From an uncultured Clostridia bacterium (GTDB lineage: Bacteria > Bacillota > Clostridia > Oscillospirales > Acutalibacteraceae): a stretch of DNA of 41,269 bases. Positions 17,261 to 25,338 of the stretch are shown here, piece after piece. The position numbers and the translations under genes were made by a program. The stretch covers positions 1 through 41,269 of the forward strand of contig CAMGDK010000002.1 of NCBI GenBank assembly GCA_946042285.1, read 5' to 3'. The notes under the pieces were generated by a model. That model saw only the letters and a list, made by a program, of their open reading frames with translations. It was not told where the DNA came from and made no database searches. How positions within the stretch are numbered: the stretch's first letter is position 1; every line of letters starts with the position of its first letter.

Positions 17261-18581
17261 TATATTCAATCAGCTTTTCTTTTTTGTTTTCAACCTTTTC
17301 ATCAATCACAGCATCAAGTAGCTTGTTGAGTGCCTCGCCGATTTCCTTTCCTTTAAATCCAAGTGAAGAAATATCCTTGCCGTTTATATCAAGCTGACTA
17401 ACCGAGTAAGCCTCGCCACCGGCAATAATCGCATTAAAAACCGCTTCTCTTTTGTTAAGAGACTCTAATTCAGCACCTGTCATTTCGGGATTTTGAGCAA
17501 GCTTGTCTGCTCTTTTAACATCGATGAGGTCTTGAAAAGCATCTTTTCCGAGCATTGATAAAAGCTTTTTAATTTTTCTTCTATCACTGCTGATATGAAT
17601 GTCATGAATAGGTATGATTGTCATGACTCTGTTGTAAAAGTCGTTTGACACCTTAAGCCTTTTGAGTATAGGCTCTGCCATTTCACCGCTGATAGCCTGA
17701 TGTCCTTTGAAATGGTCAACTCCCTTACAGTCTGTTGTTCTTGCAAACGGCTTTCCGATGTCGTGCAAAAGCATAACAAATCTTAATTCGGGCTCATTTT
17801 TCACCATTTCAACTGCCTTGCAGGTGTGAGTCCATACATCGTATATATGCCACCGTGTGTTTTGAGGGCAATCAAAGGTTCTTGTGATTTCAGGGAGAAT
17901 TACTGCAATAACCTCCTTGTATTCTACTAATGCTTTAAAAACATTTTTTCCCGAGAGAAGCTTTTTAAGCTCGACAAATATCCTTTCGCTTGATACATTC
18001 TTAAGCAAATCCCTGTTGTCGAAAATTGCTTTTTTTGTATCTTCCTCAATATCAAATCCAAGAACGGATTGAAAGCGTATTGCTCTCATAATACGCAGTG
18101 CATCCTCCTTGAATCTTTTGTCGGCATCACCGACCGCTCTTATAGTTTTGCTTTCAATGTCTTTCCTGCCGCCGTAAAGATCAACAAAGCCCTTGTCTTC
18201 ATTAAAAGCAATAGCGTTTACGGTAAAATCTCTTCTTGCAAGGTCGCCTTCAATACTGCTTACAAAGCTGACTTTTTCGGGATGCCTGTTGTCAGTGTAT
18301 TCGCCGTCGGTGCGAAATGTTGTAACCTCAAAGCAGCTCTCCTTGTAATGCACTGTAACGGTGCCGTGCTTTATGCCTGTTTCAATATATTTTATGTTGA
18401 GCCTGTCAAGGATTTCCTCAAGCTGATTAGGCTTAGCAGAGCATGCTATGTCGATGTCGTCACACTCTCTGCCCATGATATAATCTCTGACGCATCCGCC
18501 TACAAGATAAGCCTCGTAGCCGTATTTCGAAATGAGCCTAATCAACTCATTTGCCGTATTGTAAGCATTCAAGAAAATCAC
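17253..18581 (-). CDS. cca: CCA tRNA nucleotidyltransferase with HD domain
   Basis: Adds or repairs the 3' CCA end of tRNAs. The 442 residues begin with the poly(A)-polymerase-type nucleotidyltransferase head, with GGCVRD and the catalytic pair in DDIDIA, RRDFTVNAIA and RIMRAIRFQ. An HD-type region (LLHDIGKPF) follows in the C-terminal half. The listed start is a GTG at 18581. A TTG at 18572 fits the ribosome site AGGTGAT better by spacing and would shorten the protein by three residues. It is a single gene, divergent from the small membrane protein gene at 18634. A CCA-adding versus A-adding split is not expected, because no second head is seen here. Confidence 0.93.
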   Translation of the reverse strand: MIFLNAYNTANELIRLISKYGYEAYLVGGCVRDYIMGRECDDIDIACSAKPNQLEEILDRLNIKYIETGIKHGTVTVHYKESCFEVTTFRTDGEYTDNRHPEKVSFVSSIEGDLARRDFTVNAIAFNEDKGFVDLYGGRKDIESKTIRAVGDADKRFKEDALRIMRAIRFQSVLGFDIEEDTKKAIFDNRDLLKNVSSERIFVELKKLLSGKNVFKALVEYKEVIAVILPEITRTFDCPQNTRWHIYDVWTHTCKAVEMVKNEPELRFVMLLHDIGKPFARTTDCKGVDHFKGHQAISGEMAEPILKRLKVSNDFYNRVMTIIPIHDIHISSDRRKIKKLLSMLGKDAFQDLIDVKRADKLAQNPEMTGAELESLNKREAVFNAIIAGGEAYSVSQLDINGKDISSLGFKGKEIGEALNKLLDAVIDEKVENKKEKLIEYIK

Positions 18582-18602
18582 CTGCCTTAATTTGCTAATG
18601 CT

Positions 18603-18631
18603 ATTTTAACACATATTTACAAATAATACAA
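18603..18631 (-). promoter_or_regulatory. Probable cca promoter
   Basis: On the minus strand TTGTAT (18631-18626), 17 bases, then TAAAAT (18608-18603), preceded by TGTGT that gives an extended -10 TGn. It lies about 22 bases upstream of the cca start. The -35 match is weak; the -10 is good. Confidence 0.55.
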
Positions 18632-18633
18632 TT

Positions 18634-19002
18634 ATGAGAAGCTTTAATAATTATTTATTGGTTGCACTGATCGGCGGATTCGGCTATTGCTTTATCGAAA
18701 TTCTATGGAGGGGCAGAACACACTATTCAATGTTTTTTGCCGGCGCTATTGTCCTTACCTCGTTTTATTATATCAATTCCGTCTATCAAATATCCTTTTT
18801 TATGAAATGCGTTATCGGAATGATAATTATAACATCAATAGAGCTTGTGTTTGGAATAGTGTTCAATATTATTTTAAAGGAGCATGTGTGGGATTATTCA
18901 AATACACCGCTTAATCTCTTCGGTCAAATATGCCTGCCGTTTTCGCTTTTGTGGTTTGTGCTGTCGGGTGTAGTATTTAAAGCGATGGAGAAAATAGCGT
19001 AA
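18634..19002 (+). CDS. CmpB-like four-helix membrane protein (putative ABC-transporter type IV)
   Basis: A 122-residue integral membrane protein with about four hydrophobic helices (residues 6-24, 32-50, 54-80, 95-117). It carries the IEILWRGRTHYSM block near the N-terminus and NLFGQICLPFSLLW near the C-terminus, which I recognise from the CmpB/'putative ABC-transporter type IV' family (PF06541). The biochemical role of that family is unknown and no ABC partner lies nearby. No Shine-Dalgarno sequence precedes the ATG, and the leader can be only a few bases long if a TTGCTA/TATTTA pair at 18592-18619 is the promoter. The transcript may therefore be nearly leaderless. It is a lone gene between divergent cca and convergent galE. 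Confidence 0.7.
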   Translation: MRSFNNYLLVALIGGFGYCFIEILWRGRTHYSMFFAGAIVLTSFYYINSVYQISFFMKCVIGMIIITSIELVFGIVFNIILKEHVWDYSNTPLNLFGQICLPFSLLWFVLSGVVFKAMEKIA

Positions 19003-19006
19003 AAGA

Positions 19007-19031
19007 AAAGGACAGCCGTTGACTGTCCTTT
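19007..19031. terminator. Bidirectional terminator between cmpB-like gene and galE
   Basis: Nine perfect base pairs, AAAGGACAG (19007-19015) with CTGTCCTTT (19023-19031), and a 7-base loop. A-rich sequence upstream gives a T-tract for the minus transcript; the plus side has only a short T-run. It lies between two convergent stops. Confidence 0.75.
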
Positions 19032-19040
19032 GGATTTATA

Positions 19041-20057
19041 TTAGTCAGGATAACCGTTTGGATTTTGGCTTTGCCATCTCCAGCTGTCCTCGCACATTTC
19101 ATCAAGACCTCTTTCAGCCCTCCAACCGAGCTCGTTAAGAGCCTTGCTTGCATCTGAATAGCAGGTAGCGATGTCGCCGGATCTTCTCGGTCCGATTTCA
19201 TAAGGAATTTTCTTGCCCGACGCCTTTTCAAACGCCTTAACAACATCGAGAACGGAGTAGCCGATGCCTGTTCCGAGATTGTAGATAAACAATCCGCTTT
19301 CTCCTGCAACCTTGTTTACTGCCTTAACATGACCGAGTGCAAGGTCAACAACATGAATATAATCTCTTACACCGGTGCCGTCGTGAGTATCGTAGTCGTC
19401 ACCGTAAACGGTAAGGTGATCTCTCTTGCCGATAGCCACCTGTGTAATATACGGCATAAGATTGTTTGGAATTCCGTTTGGATCCTCACCCATAGTACCG
19501 CTCTTGTGAGCGCCGATTGGATTGAAATATCTAAGCAGGCAGATTGACCATTCGTTGTCGGATGTGTATAGGTCCTTGAGTATGCACTCAATCATAAACT
19601 TTGTTCTGCCGTAAGGGTTGGTAACACCGCCAACCTCCATGCTTTCAACAAGCGGAGAAACATTGTTCATGCCATAAACAGTTGCCGATGATGAAAATAC
19701 GATTTTCTTGCAACCGTATTTTCTCATTACATCAAGAAGAATGAGTGTTCCCGTAACATTGTTGTCAAAATATTCAAGTGGCTTTTCTACGCTTTCACCA
19801 ACTGCCTTAAGTCCCGCAAAGTGAATTACGGATTCAATGCTTTCATTTTCAAAAATGCCCGATAAACCTTCGGCATCTCTAATGTCACACTCATAAAATT
19901 TGAAATCCCTGCCTACTAAAGCCTTAATTCTGTCGTAAGAGCTTTTTTTGCAATTGTAAAGATTATCTGCAACAACAACATCAATACCTGCATTCATAAG
20001 CTCAACGCATGTGTGAGAGCCGATATATCCAAGACCGCCTGTTACTAAAACTGACAT
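19041..20057 (-). CDS. galE: UDP-glucose 4-epimerase
   Basis: Interconverts UDP-glucose and UDP-galactose for the Leloir pathway and for polysaccharide precursors. The 338 residues form an extended short-chain dehydrogenase: NAD-binding GGLGYIGSH (7-15), catalytic S124, and Y149-x3-K153 in NPYGRTK. GTGIGYSVLDVV and the RRSGDIATCYSD block near the C-terminus are typical of GalE. AAGGAG lies before the ATG. It follows proS by 48 bases on the same strand, so the two are probably co-transcribed. A nearby GH2 glycosidase may feed galactose to it, but that is inference. Confidence 0.96.
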   Translation of the reverse strand: MSVLVTGGLGYIGSHTCVELMNAGIDVVVADNLYNCKKSSYDRIKALVGRDFKFYECDIRDAEGLSGIFENESIESVIHFAGLKAVGESVEKPLEYFDNNVTGTLILLDVMRKYGCKKIVFSSSATVYGMNNVSPLVESMEVGGVTNPYGRTKFMIECILKDLYTSDNEWSICLLRYFNPIGAHKSGTMGEDPNGIPNNLMPYITQVAIGKRDHLTVYGDDYDTHDGTGVRDYIHVVDLALGHVKAVNKVAGESGLFIYNLGTGIGYSVLDVVKAFEKASGKKIPYEIGPRRSGDIATCYSDASKALNELGWRAERGLDEMCEDSWRWQSQNPNGYPD

Positions 20058-20105
20058 AGTAAAACTCCTTTTGTTATGGTTGAAATAGTTGGATTTGTAT
20101 TTGTA

Positions 20106-21548
20106 TTAGTATGCCTTACCCCAGTAGAGCATCTTTTTTGCAGGCTTACCGCAGCAGATGCACTTGTCTGAGATTTCCTCCTGATCAAACGGAATACAGC
20201 GAGAGCCGACGCCGGTTATTTCCTTAACCTTGTCCTCACATTCCTCGTCGCCGCACCACATAGCCTTTACAAAGCCGTCGCCGTTTTCCTCAAGAGCCTT
20301 AGTGATTTCATCAAGAGTGGTGCACTTATAGGTTCTGTTCTCTCTGTTTTCAAGAGCCTTTTGATAAAGACCGTCTCTAACCTCCTGAAGCTTTTGAGGG
20401 ATAACCTCAGCAAGCTTGTCAAGAGGAACGATTGTCTTTTCTCTGTTGTGTCTTGTAACAACAACACACTGATTATTCTCTATGTCCTTCGGTCCAAGCT
20501 CAACTCTAACCGGTACACCCTTCATTTCGTATTCTGCAAACTTCCAACCCGGTGAGTTGTTTGAGTCGTCAATCTTAACTCGGCATATACCCTTGAGCTC
20601 ATCTGTGAGAGCATAAGCTCGATCAAGCACACCCTCCTTGTGCTGTGCGATAGGAATAACCATAACCTGAATAGGTGCAACGGCAGGCGGAAGAACAAGT
20701 CCGTTGTCGTCACCGTGAGTCATGATAATTGCACCGATAAGTCTTGTTGTCATACCCCAAGAGGTTTGGTGCGGATATGTAAGCTGATTTTCCTTGTTTG
20801 AATATTGAATTTCAAATGCCTTAGCAAAGCCGTCGCCGAAGTAGTGGCTTGTGCCTGCCTGAAGAGCCTTACCGTCATGCATAAGAGCCTCAATGCAGTA
20901 TGTGCGCTCTGCACCTGCAAATTTATCGCTCTCTGTTTTCATTCCCTGCACAACAGGAATAGCAAGCGACTCTTGGCAGAATTTTGTATAAATGCCAAGC
21001 ATCTTCTCTGTTTCCTCAATAGCCTCCTCGGCAGTAGCGTGGAGTGTGTGTCCCTCCTGCCATAAGAACTCTCTTGAACGAAGGAAAGGTCTTGTTGTCT
21101 TTTCCCATCTTACAACAGATACCCACTGATTGTAGAGCTTTGGAAGGTCGCGGTGAGAATGAACAACATTTTTGAAATGCTCACAAAAAAGTGTTTCCGA
21201 TGTAGGACGAACGCAAAGTCTTTCTTCAAGCTTTTCGCTGCCGCCGTATGTTACCCATGCACATTCAGGCGCAAAGCCTTCAACATGGTCCTTCTCCTTT
21301 TGAAGCAGGCTTTCGGGAATAAACATAGGCATGCACACATTCTCGTGTCCTGTTTCCTTAAACATTTTGTCAAGGATTGACTGTATGTTCTCCCAAATTG
21401 CGTAGCCGTACGGTCTTATAACCATGCAGCCCTTAACGCTTGTGTATTCAACAAGCTCTGCTTTTTTGCACACATCTGTGTACCACTTGGCAAAATCCTC
21501 ATCCATTGATGTAATGGAGTCAACCATTTTCTTCTGGTCTTTAGCCAT
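20106..21548 (-). CDS. proS: Prolyl-tRNA synthetase, archaeal/eukaryotic type
   Basis: Class II synthetase that charges tRNA-Pro. At 480 residues it is the short type without the bacterial editing insert. It shows the RPTSETLFCEHF block (motif 2 region) and WQEGHTLHATAEEA, the anticodon-binding domain with GWKFAEYEMKGVPVR and VVVTRHN, and a C-terminal zinc-binding-like part with cysteines in GDEECED, SRCIPF and CICCGKP, ending in MLYWGKAY. A terminal Tyr is characteristic of this type. AAGGAGAT precedes the ATG, and the gene has a good own promoter. The archaeal type is known in several Firmicutes and implies ancient transfer. Editing of Ala-tRNA-Pro would need a separate deacylase, not seen in this window. 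Confidence 0.95.
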   Translation of the reverse strand: MAKDQKKMVDSITSMDEDFAKWYTDVCKKAELVEYTSVKGCMVIRPYGYAIWENIQSILDKMFKETGHENVCMPMFIPESLLQKEKDHVEGFAPECAWVTYGGSEKLEERLCVRPTSETLFCEHFKNVVHSHRDLPKLYNQWVSVVRWEKTTRPFLRSREFLWQEGHTLHATAEEAIEETEKMLGIYTKFCQESLAIPVVQGMKTESDKFAGAERTYCIEALMHDGKALQAGTSHYFGDGFAKAFEIQYSNKENQLTYPHQTSWGMTTRLIGAIIMTHGDDNGLVLPPAVAPIQVMVIPIAQHKEGVLDRAYALTDELKGICRVKIDDSNNSPGWKFAEYEMKGVPVRVELGPKDIENNQCVVVTRHNREKTIVPLDKLAEVIPQKLQEVRDGLYQKALENRENRTYKCTTLDEITKALEENGDGFVKAMWCGDEECEDKVKEITGVGSRCIPFDQEEISDKCICCGKPAKKMLYWGKAY

Positions 21549-21589
21549 TTTTATATCTCCTTAATCGTTATTTCTGTTTAGACTGTAAT

Positions 21590-21618
21590 ATTATAAACTA
21601 TTTATTTGTATAAGTAAA
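21590..21618 (-). promoter_or_regulatory. proS promoter
   Basis: On the minus strand TTTACT (21618-21613), exactly 17 bases, then consensus TATAAT (21595-21590), about 42 bases upstream of the proS start. This is a strong housekeeping-type promoter. Confidence 0.75.
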
Positions 21619-21706
21619 GTAAGAAATCGAAAAAAATAATATCCGCATGTAGAAAATTGCAATTATAATTCCATAATTATTATTCAGTTATTACTATGCT
21701 AAATGC

Positions 21707-21735
21707 TTGATATTTTACGCGGTTTGTGGTATAAT
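21707..21735 (+). promoter_or_regulatory. ATP synthase operon promoter
   Basis: TTGATA (21707-21712), 17-base spacer, consensus TATAAT (21730-21735) with an extended -10 TGG immediately before it. The expected transcription start is near 21742, giving a leader of about 58 bases. This is the best promoter match in the window, as expected for a highly expressed operon. Confidence 0.85.
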
Positions 21736-21755
21736 TGCATCTAATTAGGATAGAT

Positions 21756-21778
21756 GGTGCGCAACTAATATTGCGACC
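21756..21778 (+). other. Hairpin in the atp leader
   Basis: CGCAA (21760-21764) pairs with TTGCG (21771-21775) and GGT (21756-21758) with ACC (21776-21778) around one bulged G, with a 6-base loop. It lies between the predicted transcription start and the atpB ribosome site AGGTGGTGA. It may stabilise the 5' end of the mRNA; no known riboswitch is recognised. Confidence 0.4.
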
Positions 21779-21799
21779 GTTTCAACAGGTGGTGAGCGA

Positions 21800-22525
21800 A
21801 TGCTTCAATTTGCAAATTTGATAAATCCCATCAATCTCGGTATAAGGGAATATATCCTTGAGGAGCTTGAGATTGAGGATGTTTTTACAATACCTAACAC
21901 CGGCATAACAGTTGATGAATCTACTGTCGTATCATGGATAATAATGTCAGCAATATTTATTCTATCATTCATTCTCACAAGAGGGATGAAGGTTGACGGT
22001 GACATTTCAAGAAGACAGATTTTCATTGAAATGTGTGTCGATAAAATGAGAAGTTTTTTTCGCAATATCATAGGCGAGCATGCTGATGAATATGTGCCGT
22101 GGTTAATGAGCGTGGCAGTATATATCGGCGCATCAAATATGATAGGTATTTTAGGAATGAAGCCTCCGACAAAGAGCATGCAGGTCACGGCGGCGCTTGC
22201 GCTGACAACAATAGTGCTTGTTGAGGCGGCGGGCATTAAGCATAAGGGCATTAAGGGCCACCTAAAGTCCTTTGCCCAGCCGGTTGCCGTTGTTCTTCCA
22301 ATCAATATTATGGAAATAGCAATTAAGCCTATTTCTCTTTGTATGCGACTTTTCGGTAATATCATAGGCGCATTTATTATTATGGAGCTTATCAAATATT
22401 TTTGGTTTACGAATATCGGTATATCCCTTGCATTTGGATTTTATTTTGATTTGTTTGATGGTTTTCTTCAAGCATATATATTTGTATTCCTGTCTTCAAT
22501 TTATATAAAAGAGGCTGTGGAATAA
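21800..22525 (+). CDS. atpB: F1Fo ATP synthase subunit a
   Basis: Stator channel subunit of Fo that passes ions to the c-ring. The 241 residues carry about five or six membrane helices and the essential arginine R183 in SLCMRLFGN, followed by the long helix IIGAFIIMELI. AGGTGGTGA precedes the ATG. It opens a seven-gene operon; no atpI lies upstream. The N-terminus is short and lacks a clear signal peptide, normal for the family. Confidence 0.95.
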   Translation: MLQFANLINPINLGIREYILEELEIEDVFTIPNTGITVDESTVVSWIIMSAIFILSFILTRGMKVDGDISRRQIFIEMCVDKMRSFFRNIIGEHADEYVPWLMSVAVYIGASNMIGILGMKPPTKSMQVTAALALTTIVLVEAAGIKHKGIKGHLKSFAQPVAVVLPINIMEIAIKPISLCMRLFGNIIGAFIIMELIKYFWFTNIGISLAFGFYFDLFDGFLQAYIFVFLSSIYIKEAVE

Positions 22526-22581
22526 TAAATCGTTTTGCAAGTTGATAAATAATAACAAATAAACATAAAGGAGATAAAATT

Positions 22582-22797
22582 ATGTTAGCATTAGGAGCAG
22601 CAATCGCAGTATTAACAGGTATCGGCGCAGGTGTCGGTATCGGTATCGCAACAGGTAAGGCAGTTGAGTCAATAGCTCGTCAGCCGGAGGCAGCAGGCGA
22701 AATCAGATCAACCCTTATCATCGGATGTGCTCTTGCAGAGGCAACAGCCGTTTACGGTCTTGTTGCTACTATTTTGATTATCTTTGTTGCAAAATAA
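22582..22797 (+). CDS. atpE: F1Fo ATP synthase subunit c
   Basis: Rotor-ring proteolipid of Fo. The 71 residues form a two-helix hairpin with the conserved loop ARQPEA (32-37) and ion-binding E53 in CALAEATAVYGL. Against the sodium-binding c subunit of Ilyobacter tartaricus, the Gln ligand corresponds to I20 and the Ser next to the carboxylate to A54, while the Thr and Tyr (T55, Y58) remain. This favours protons over sodium. A strong AAAGGAGAT lies before the ATG, consistent with the high c stoichiometry. The 56-base gap after atpB is AT-rich. Confidence 0.96.
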   Translation: MLALGAAIAVLTGIGAGVGIGIATGKAVESIARQPEAAGEIRSTLIIGCALAEATAVYGLVATILIIFVAK

Positions 22798-22837
22798 TTG
22801 CGCAAATCAAAATGGCGAATGAAAAGGAGCACTATTC

Positions 22838-23320
22838 ATGTTAAAATTTGACTGGAATTTTCTCTTTACGATTATCAATCTTGTCATCTTCTATATTCTT
22901 ATGAGGAAGTTTATTTTCGGAAAGATTATCAGTGTTATGGATAAGCGTAAGGAGCTTATACAAAAGCAGTTTGATGAGGCAGACGAGGCAAAGGCACAGG
23001 CAGAGCAAATCAAGGAAGAATATCAGTCGCATCTTGATAATGCCGAAAGTGAAAGACAGGAGTTAATCAACTGTGCTAAAGCTGAGGCTAAAAGAGAGTA
23101 CGACAAGATTATTGATAAGGCACAGCTTGATGCCGAGCGCGTTAAGTCAGATGCAAAAAAGAGTGCAGAGCTTGAAACGGAAAAGGCAAGGCTTGCAGTT
23201 AACGAAGAAATCGCACAAATCGCGATGGAAACTGCCGCAAAAATTGTAGGCGATAAAGCAAGTCCCCAAACAGACAGCGAGCTGTACAACAAATTTTTAG
23301 ATGAAAGCAGTGATGATTGA
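22838..23320 (+). CDS. atpF: F1Fo ATP synthase subunit b
   Basis: Peripheral-stalk subunit. The 160 residues comprise one N-terminal membrane helix (about 6-28) and a long Glu/Lys/Ala-rich coiled coil (about 35-140) that dimerises and contacts delta. Length is normal, so b is not fused to delta as it is in mycobacteria. AAAAGGAG precedes the ATG. The stop TGA overlaps the ATG of the next gene by one base (TGATG). Confidence 0.94.
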   Translation: MLKFDWNFLFTIINLVIFYILMRKFIFGKIISVMDKRKELIQKQFDEADEAKAQAEQIKEEYQSHLDNAESERQELINCAKAEAKREYDKIIDKAQLDAERVKSDAKKSAELETEKARLAVNEEIAQIAMETAAKIVGDKASPQTDSELYNKFLDESSDD

Positions 23321-25338
23321 TGAGCAGTAATTACGAAAGCTATATTGACGCACTGTTTAAGTCGAATGCAGGTGTGTCAAGCCTTGAGGACGCATTAAGG
23401 ATTATTAACTCAACAAAGGAGTTAAAGGATATTCTTGATAATCCAAATGTTACCTCGGCTGAAAAGGAAGCAGTATGCGCAGAGCTTTTTGCCCCGTCGG
23501 TAAAGGGCTTTATTGCCGAGCTTGCAGATAACGGCAGACTCGGTGAGCTTGCTGATATTATCGACACCTATATCAAGGAAATAAATAAAAAATCAAATGT
23601 TGCAGATGCGACCGTTTATTGTGTTACAAGTCCTGACGAAAAGCAGCTTGAAGGCATCAGGGAATTTGTTTGCAGGGAATGTAACGCAGGAGATGCAAGC
23701 ATTAAAATTGTCAAGGACGAAAGTCTTATCGGCGGATTTATTATCAATATCGGCGACAGGGAATACGACCATAGCCTGAAGGGCAAGCTTGATTCAATCA
23801 AGAGCAGGGTTATTCAAAGCGCCCGAGATGCCCATACGGACACAGGCTCTGTCGTTGCAATTCTCAAAAAGGATATTAAGGATTTCGAGATTAAGGTAAA
23901 CGAGGAAGAAATCGGCACGGTTATTAAGGTCGGCGACAGTATTGCAACAATACATGGACTTAATCATGCTATGTACGGCGAAATAGTTGTCTTTGAAAAC
24001 GGCGTTAAGGGCATGGTTCAGGATATTAGAAAAAATCACATCGGTGTTATTCTTTTTGATTCGGACACCGGAGTTTATCAGGGCAGCAAGGTTAAGCGCA
24101 CCCATAAAAAAGCAGGTGTTCCTGTCGGCGAAGCGTTTATCGGCAGGATTATAAATTCGCTTGGTGAGCCGATTGACGGCAAGGGTGATATTGAAGCAAG
24201 CGATTACAGAGCGGTTGAGCAAACCGCACCGTCAATTGTTGACAGAAAGAGAGTTGATACTCCGCTTGCTACCGGTATTCTTTCTATCGACTCAATGTTT
24301 CCTATCGGTCGCGGTCAGCGTGAGCTTATTATCGGTGACAGGCAGACAGGTAAAACATCTATTGCGCTTGATGCTATACTTAACCAAAAGGGTAAGGATG
24401 TAATTTGTATTTATAACGCAATCGGTCAAAAGGCTTCGAGCGTTGCAAAGCTTGTTAACACACTTGAAAAATCAGGTGCAATGGACTACACAATAGTGGT
24501 CTGCTCAACTGCATCGGAGCCTGCTTCGCTTCAGTATATTTCACCGTATTCGGCAACCGCCTTGGCAGAATACTTTATGTATCAGGGCAAGGATTGTCTT
24601 ATCGTGTATGATGATTTGAGTAAGCACGCTGTTGCTTACAGAGCGCTTTCGCTTTTGCTTGAGAGAAGCCCCGGCCGTGAAGCGTATCCCGGTGATGTGT
24701 TCTATCTTCACTCAAGACTTCTTGAGCGTTCAAGCAAGCTTTCCGATGAGCTTGGAGGAGGCTCTATTACCGCCTTGCCTATTATTGAAACACAGGCAGG
24801 TGATGTGTCGGCATATATACCGACAAATGTAATTTCTATAACCGACGGTCAAATCTTCCTTGAGAGTGATTTGTTTTTCAGCGGTATGCGTCCTGCGGTA
24901 AATGTAGGTCTGTCCGTATCCCGTGTCGGCGGTGACGCGCAAACAAAGGCTATGAAGAAGGCTGCCGGCTCTCTTCGTATTGATCTTGCGCAGTATCGTG
25001 AAATGGAAGTGTTCACGCAGTTTTCATCCGACCTTGATGAAGAAACAAAGGCAGGTCTTGTCTATGGTAAGGGATTGATGGAGCTATTAAAGCAGCCGCT
25101 CGGCAATCCGCTTTCGCTCTCCGATATGGTTATTACACTCGTTTGTGCTACAAACAAGCGATTTGTTGATTTACCGATAGAGAAAATCAAGTCCTTCCAG
25201 ATGAATATGCTTGAATATTTTTCAACTCATCACAGCGATATTGTCGATACGATTGAAAAGGATAAGGCTATCGACGATAGCTTGAAGGAGCAGATTTTAG
25301 CAGCAGCAGACGAATATAAGAGGTTGAACAATGGCTAA
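23320..25338 (+). CDS. atpHA: F1Fo ATP synthase delta-alpha fusion protein
   Basis: One uninterrupted 672-residue frame encodes two subunits that are normally separate. Residues 1 to about 168 are a complete delta/OSCP subunit: an N-terminal helical domain, then the C-terminal domain ending with SLIGGFIINIGDREYD and SLKGKLDSIKSRV. A linker of about 10 residues follows (ARDAHTDTG). From about 177 it is subunit alpha, lacking only about the first eight usual residues: IGTVIKVGDSIATIHGL, P-loop GDRQTGKT (339-346), the arginine finger R535 in LSVSRVGG, and a normal C-terminal domain. No ATG/GTG with a ribosome site occurs at the junction, so alpha cannot be made separately by internal initiation. 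The ATG at 23320 overlaps the atpF stop. F1 normally has three alpha and one delta, so the stoichiometry is puzzling. Confidence 0.95.
   Translation: MSSNYESYIDALFKSNAGVSSLEDALRIINSTKELKDILDNPNVTSAEKEAVCAELFAPSVKGFIAELADNGRLGELADIIDTYIKEINKKSNVADATVYCVTSPDEKQLEGIREFVCRECNAGDASIKIVKDESLIGGFIINIGDREYDHSLKGKLDSIKSRVIQSARDAHTDTGSVVAILKKDIKDFEIKVNEEEIGTVIKVGDSIATIHGLNHAMYGEIVVFENGVKGMVQDIRKNHIGVILFDSDTGVYQGSKVKRTHKKAGVPVGEAFIGRIINSLGEPIDGKGDIEASDYRAVEQTAPSIVDRKRVDTPLATGILSIDSMFPIGRGQRELIIGDRQTGKTSIALDAILNQKGKDVICIYNAIGQKASSVAKLVNTLEKSGAMDYTIVVCSTASEPASLQYISPYSATALAEYFMYQGKDCLIVYDDLSKHAVAYRALSLLLERSPGREAYPGDVFYLHSRLLERSSKLSDELGGGSITALPIIETQAGDVSAYIPTNVISITDGQIFLESDLFFSGMRPAVNVGLSVSRVGGDAQTKAMKKAAGSLRIDLAQYREMEVFTQFSSDLDEETKAGLVYGKGLMELLKQPLGNPLSLSDMVITLVCATNKRFVDLPIEKIKSFQMNMLEYFSTHHSDIVDTIEKDKAIDDSLKEQILAAADEYKRLNNG

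Larger units (their letters stand above)
21549..21799. other. Divergent intergenic region proS / atp operon
   Basis: The largest gene-free stretch in the window (251 bases). It is AT-rich and holds the proS promoter at its left side and the atp promoter at its right. Between them (about 21619-21706) I see only A/T-rich sequence without a clear operator, although such DNA could act as an UP-element for either promoter. Confidence 0.7.

Noticed and set aside
21805..22395. A 196-codon open frame on the minus strand opposite atpB
   Set aside because: It mirrors the hydrophobic codons of atpB, giving an Ile/Ser-rich composition, and has no domain or supporting signals.
23800..23880. Possible separate start for alpha within the fused delta-alpha frame
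   Set aside because: No ATG, GTG or TTG with a Shine-Dalgarno sequence occurs at the junction. The first internal Met candidates lie well inside the conserved alpha barrel.
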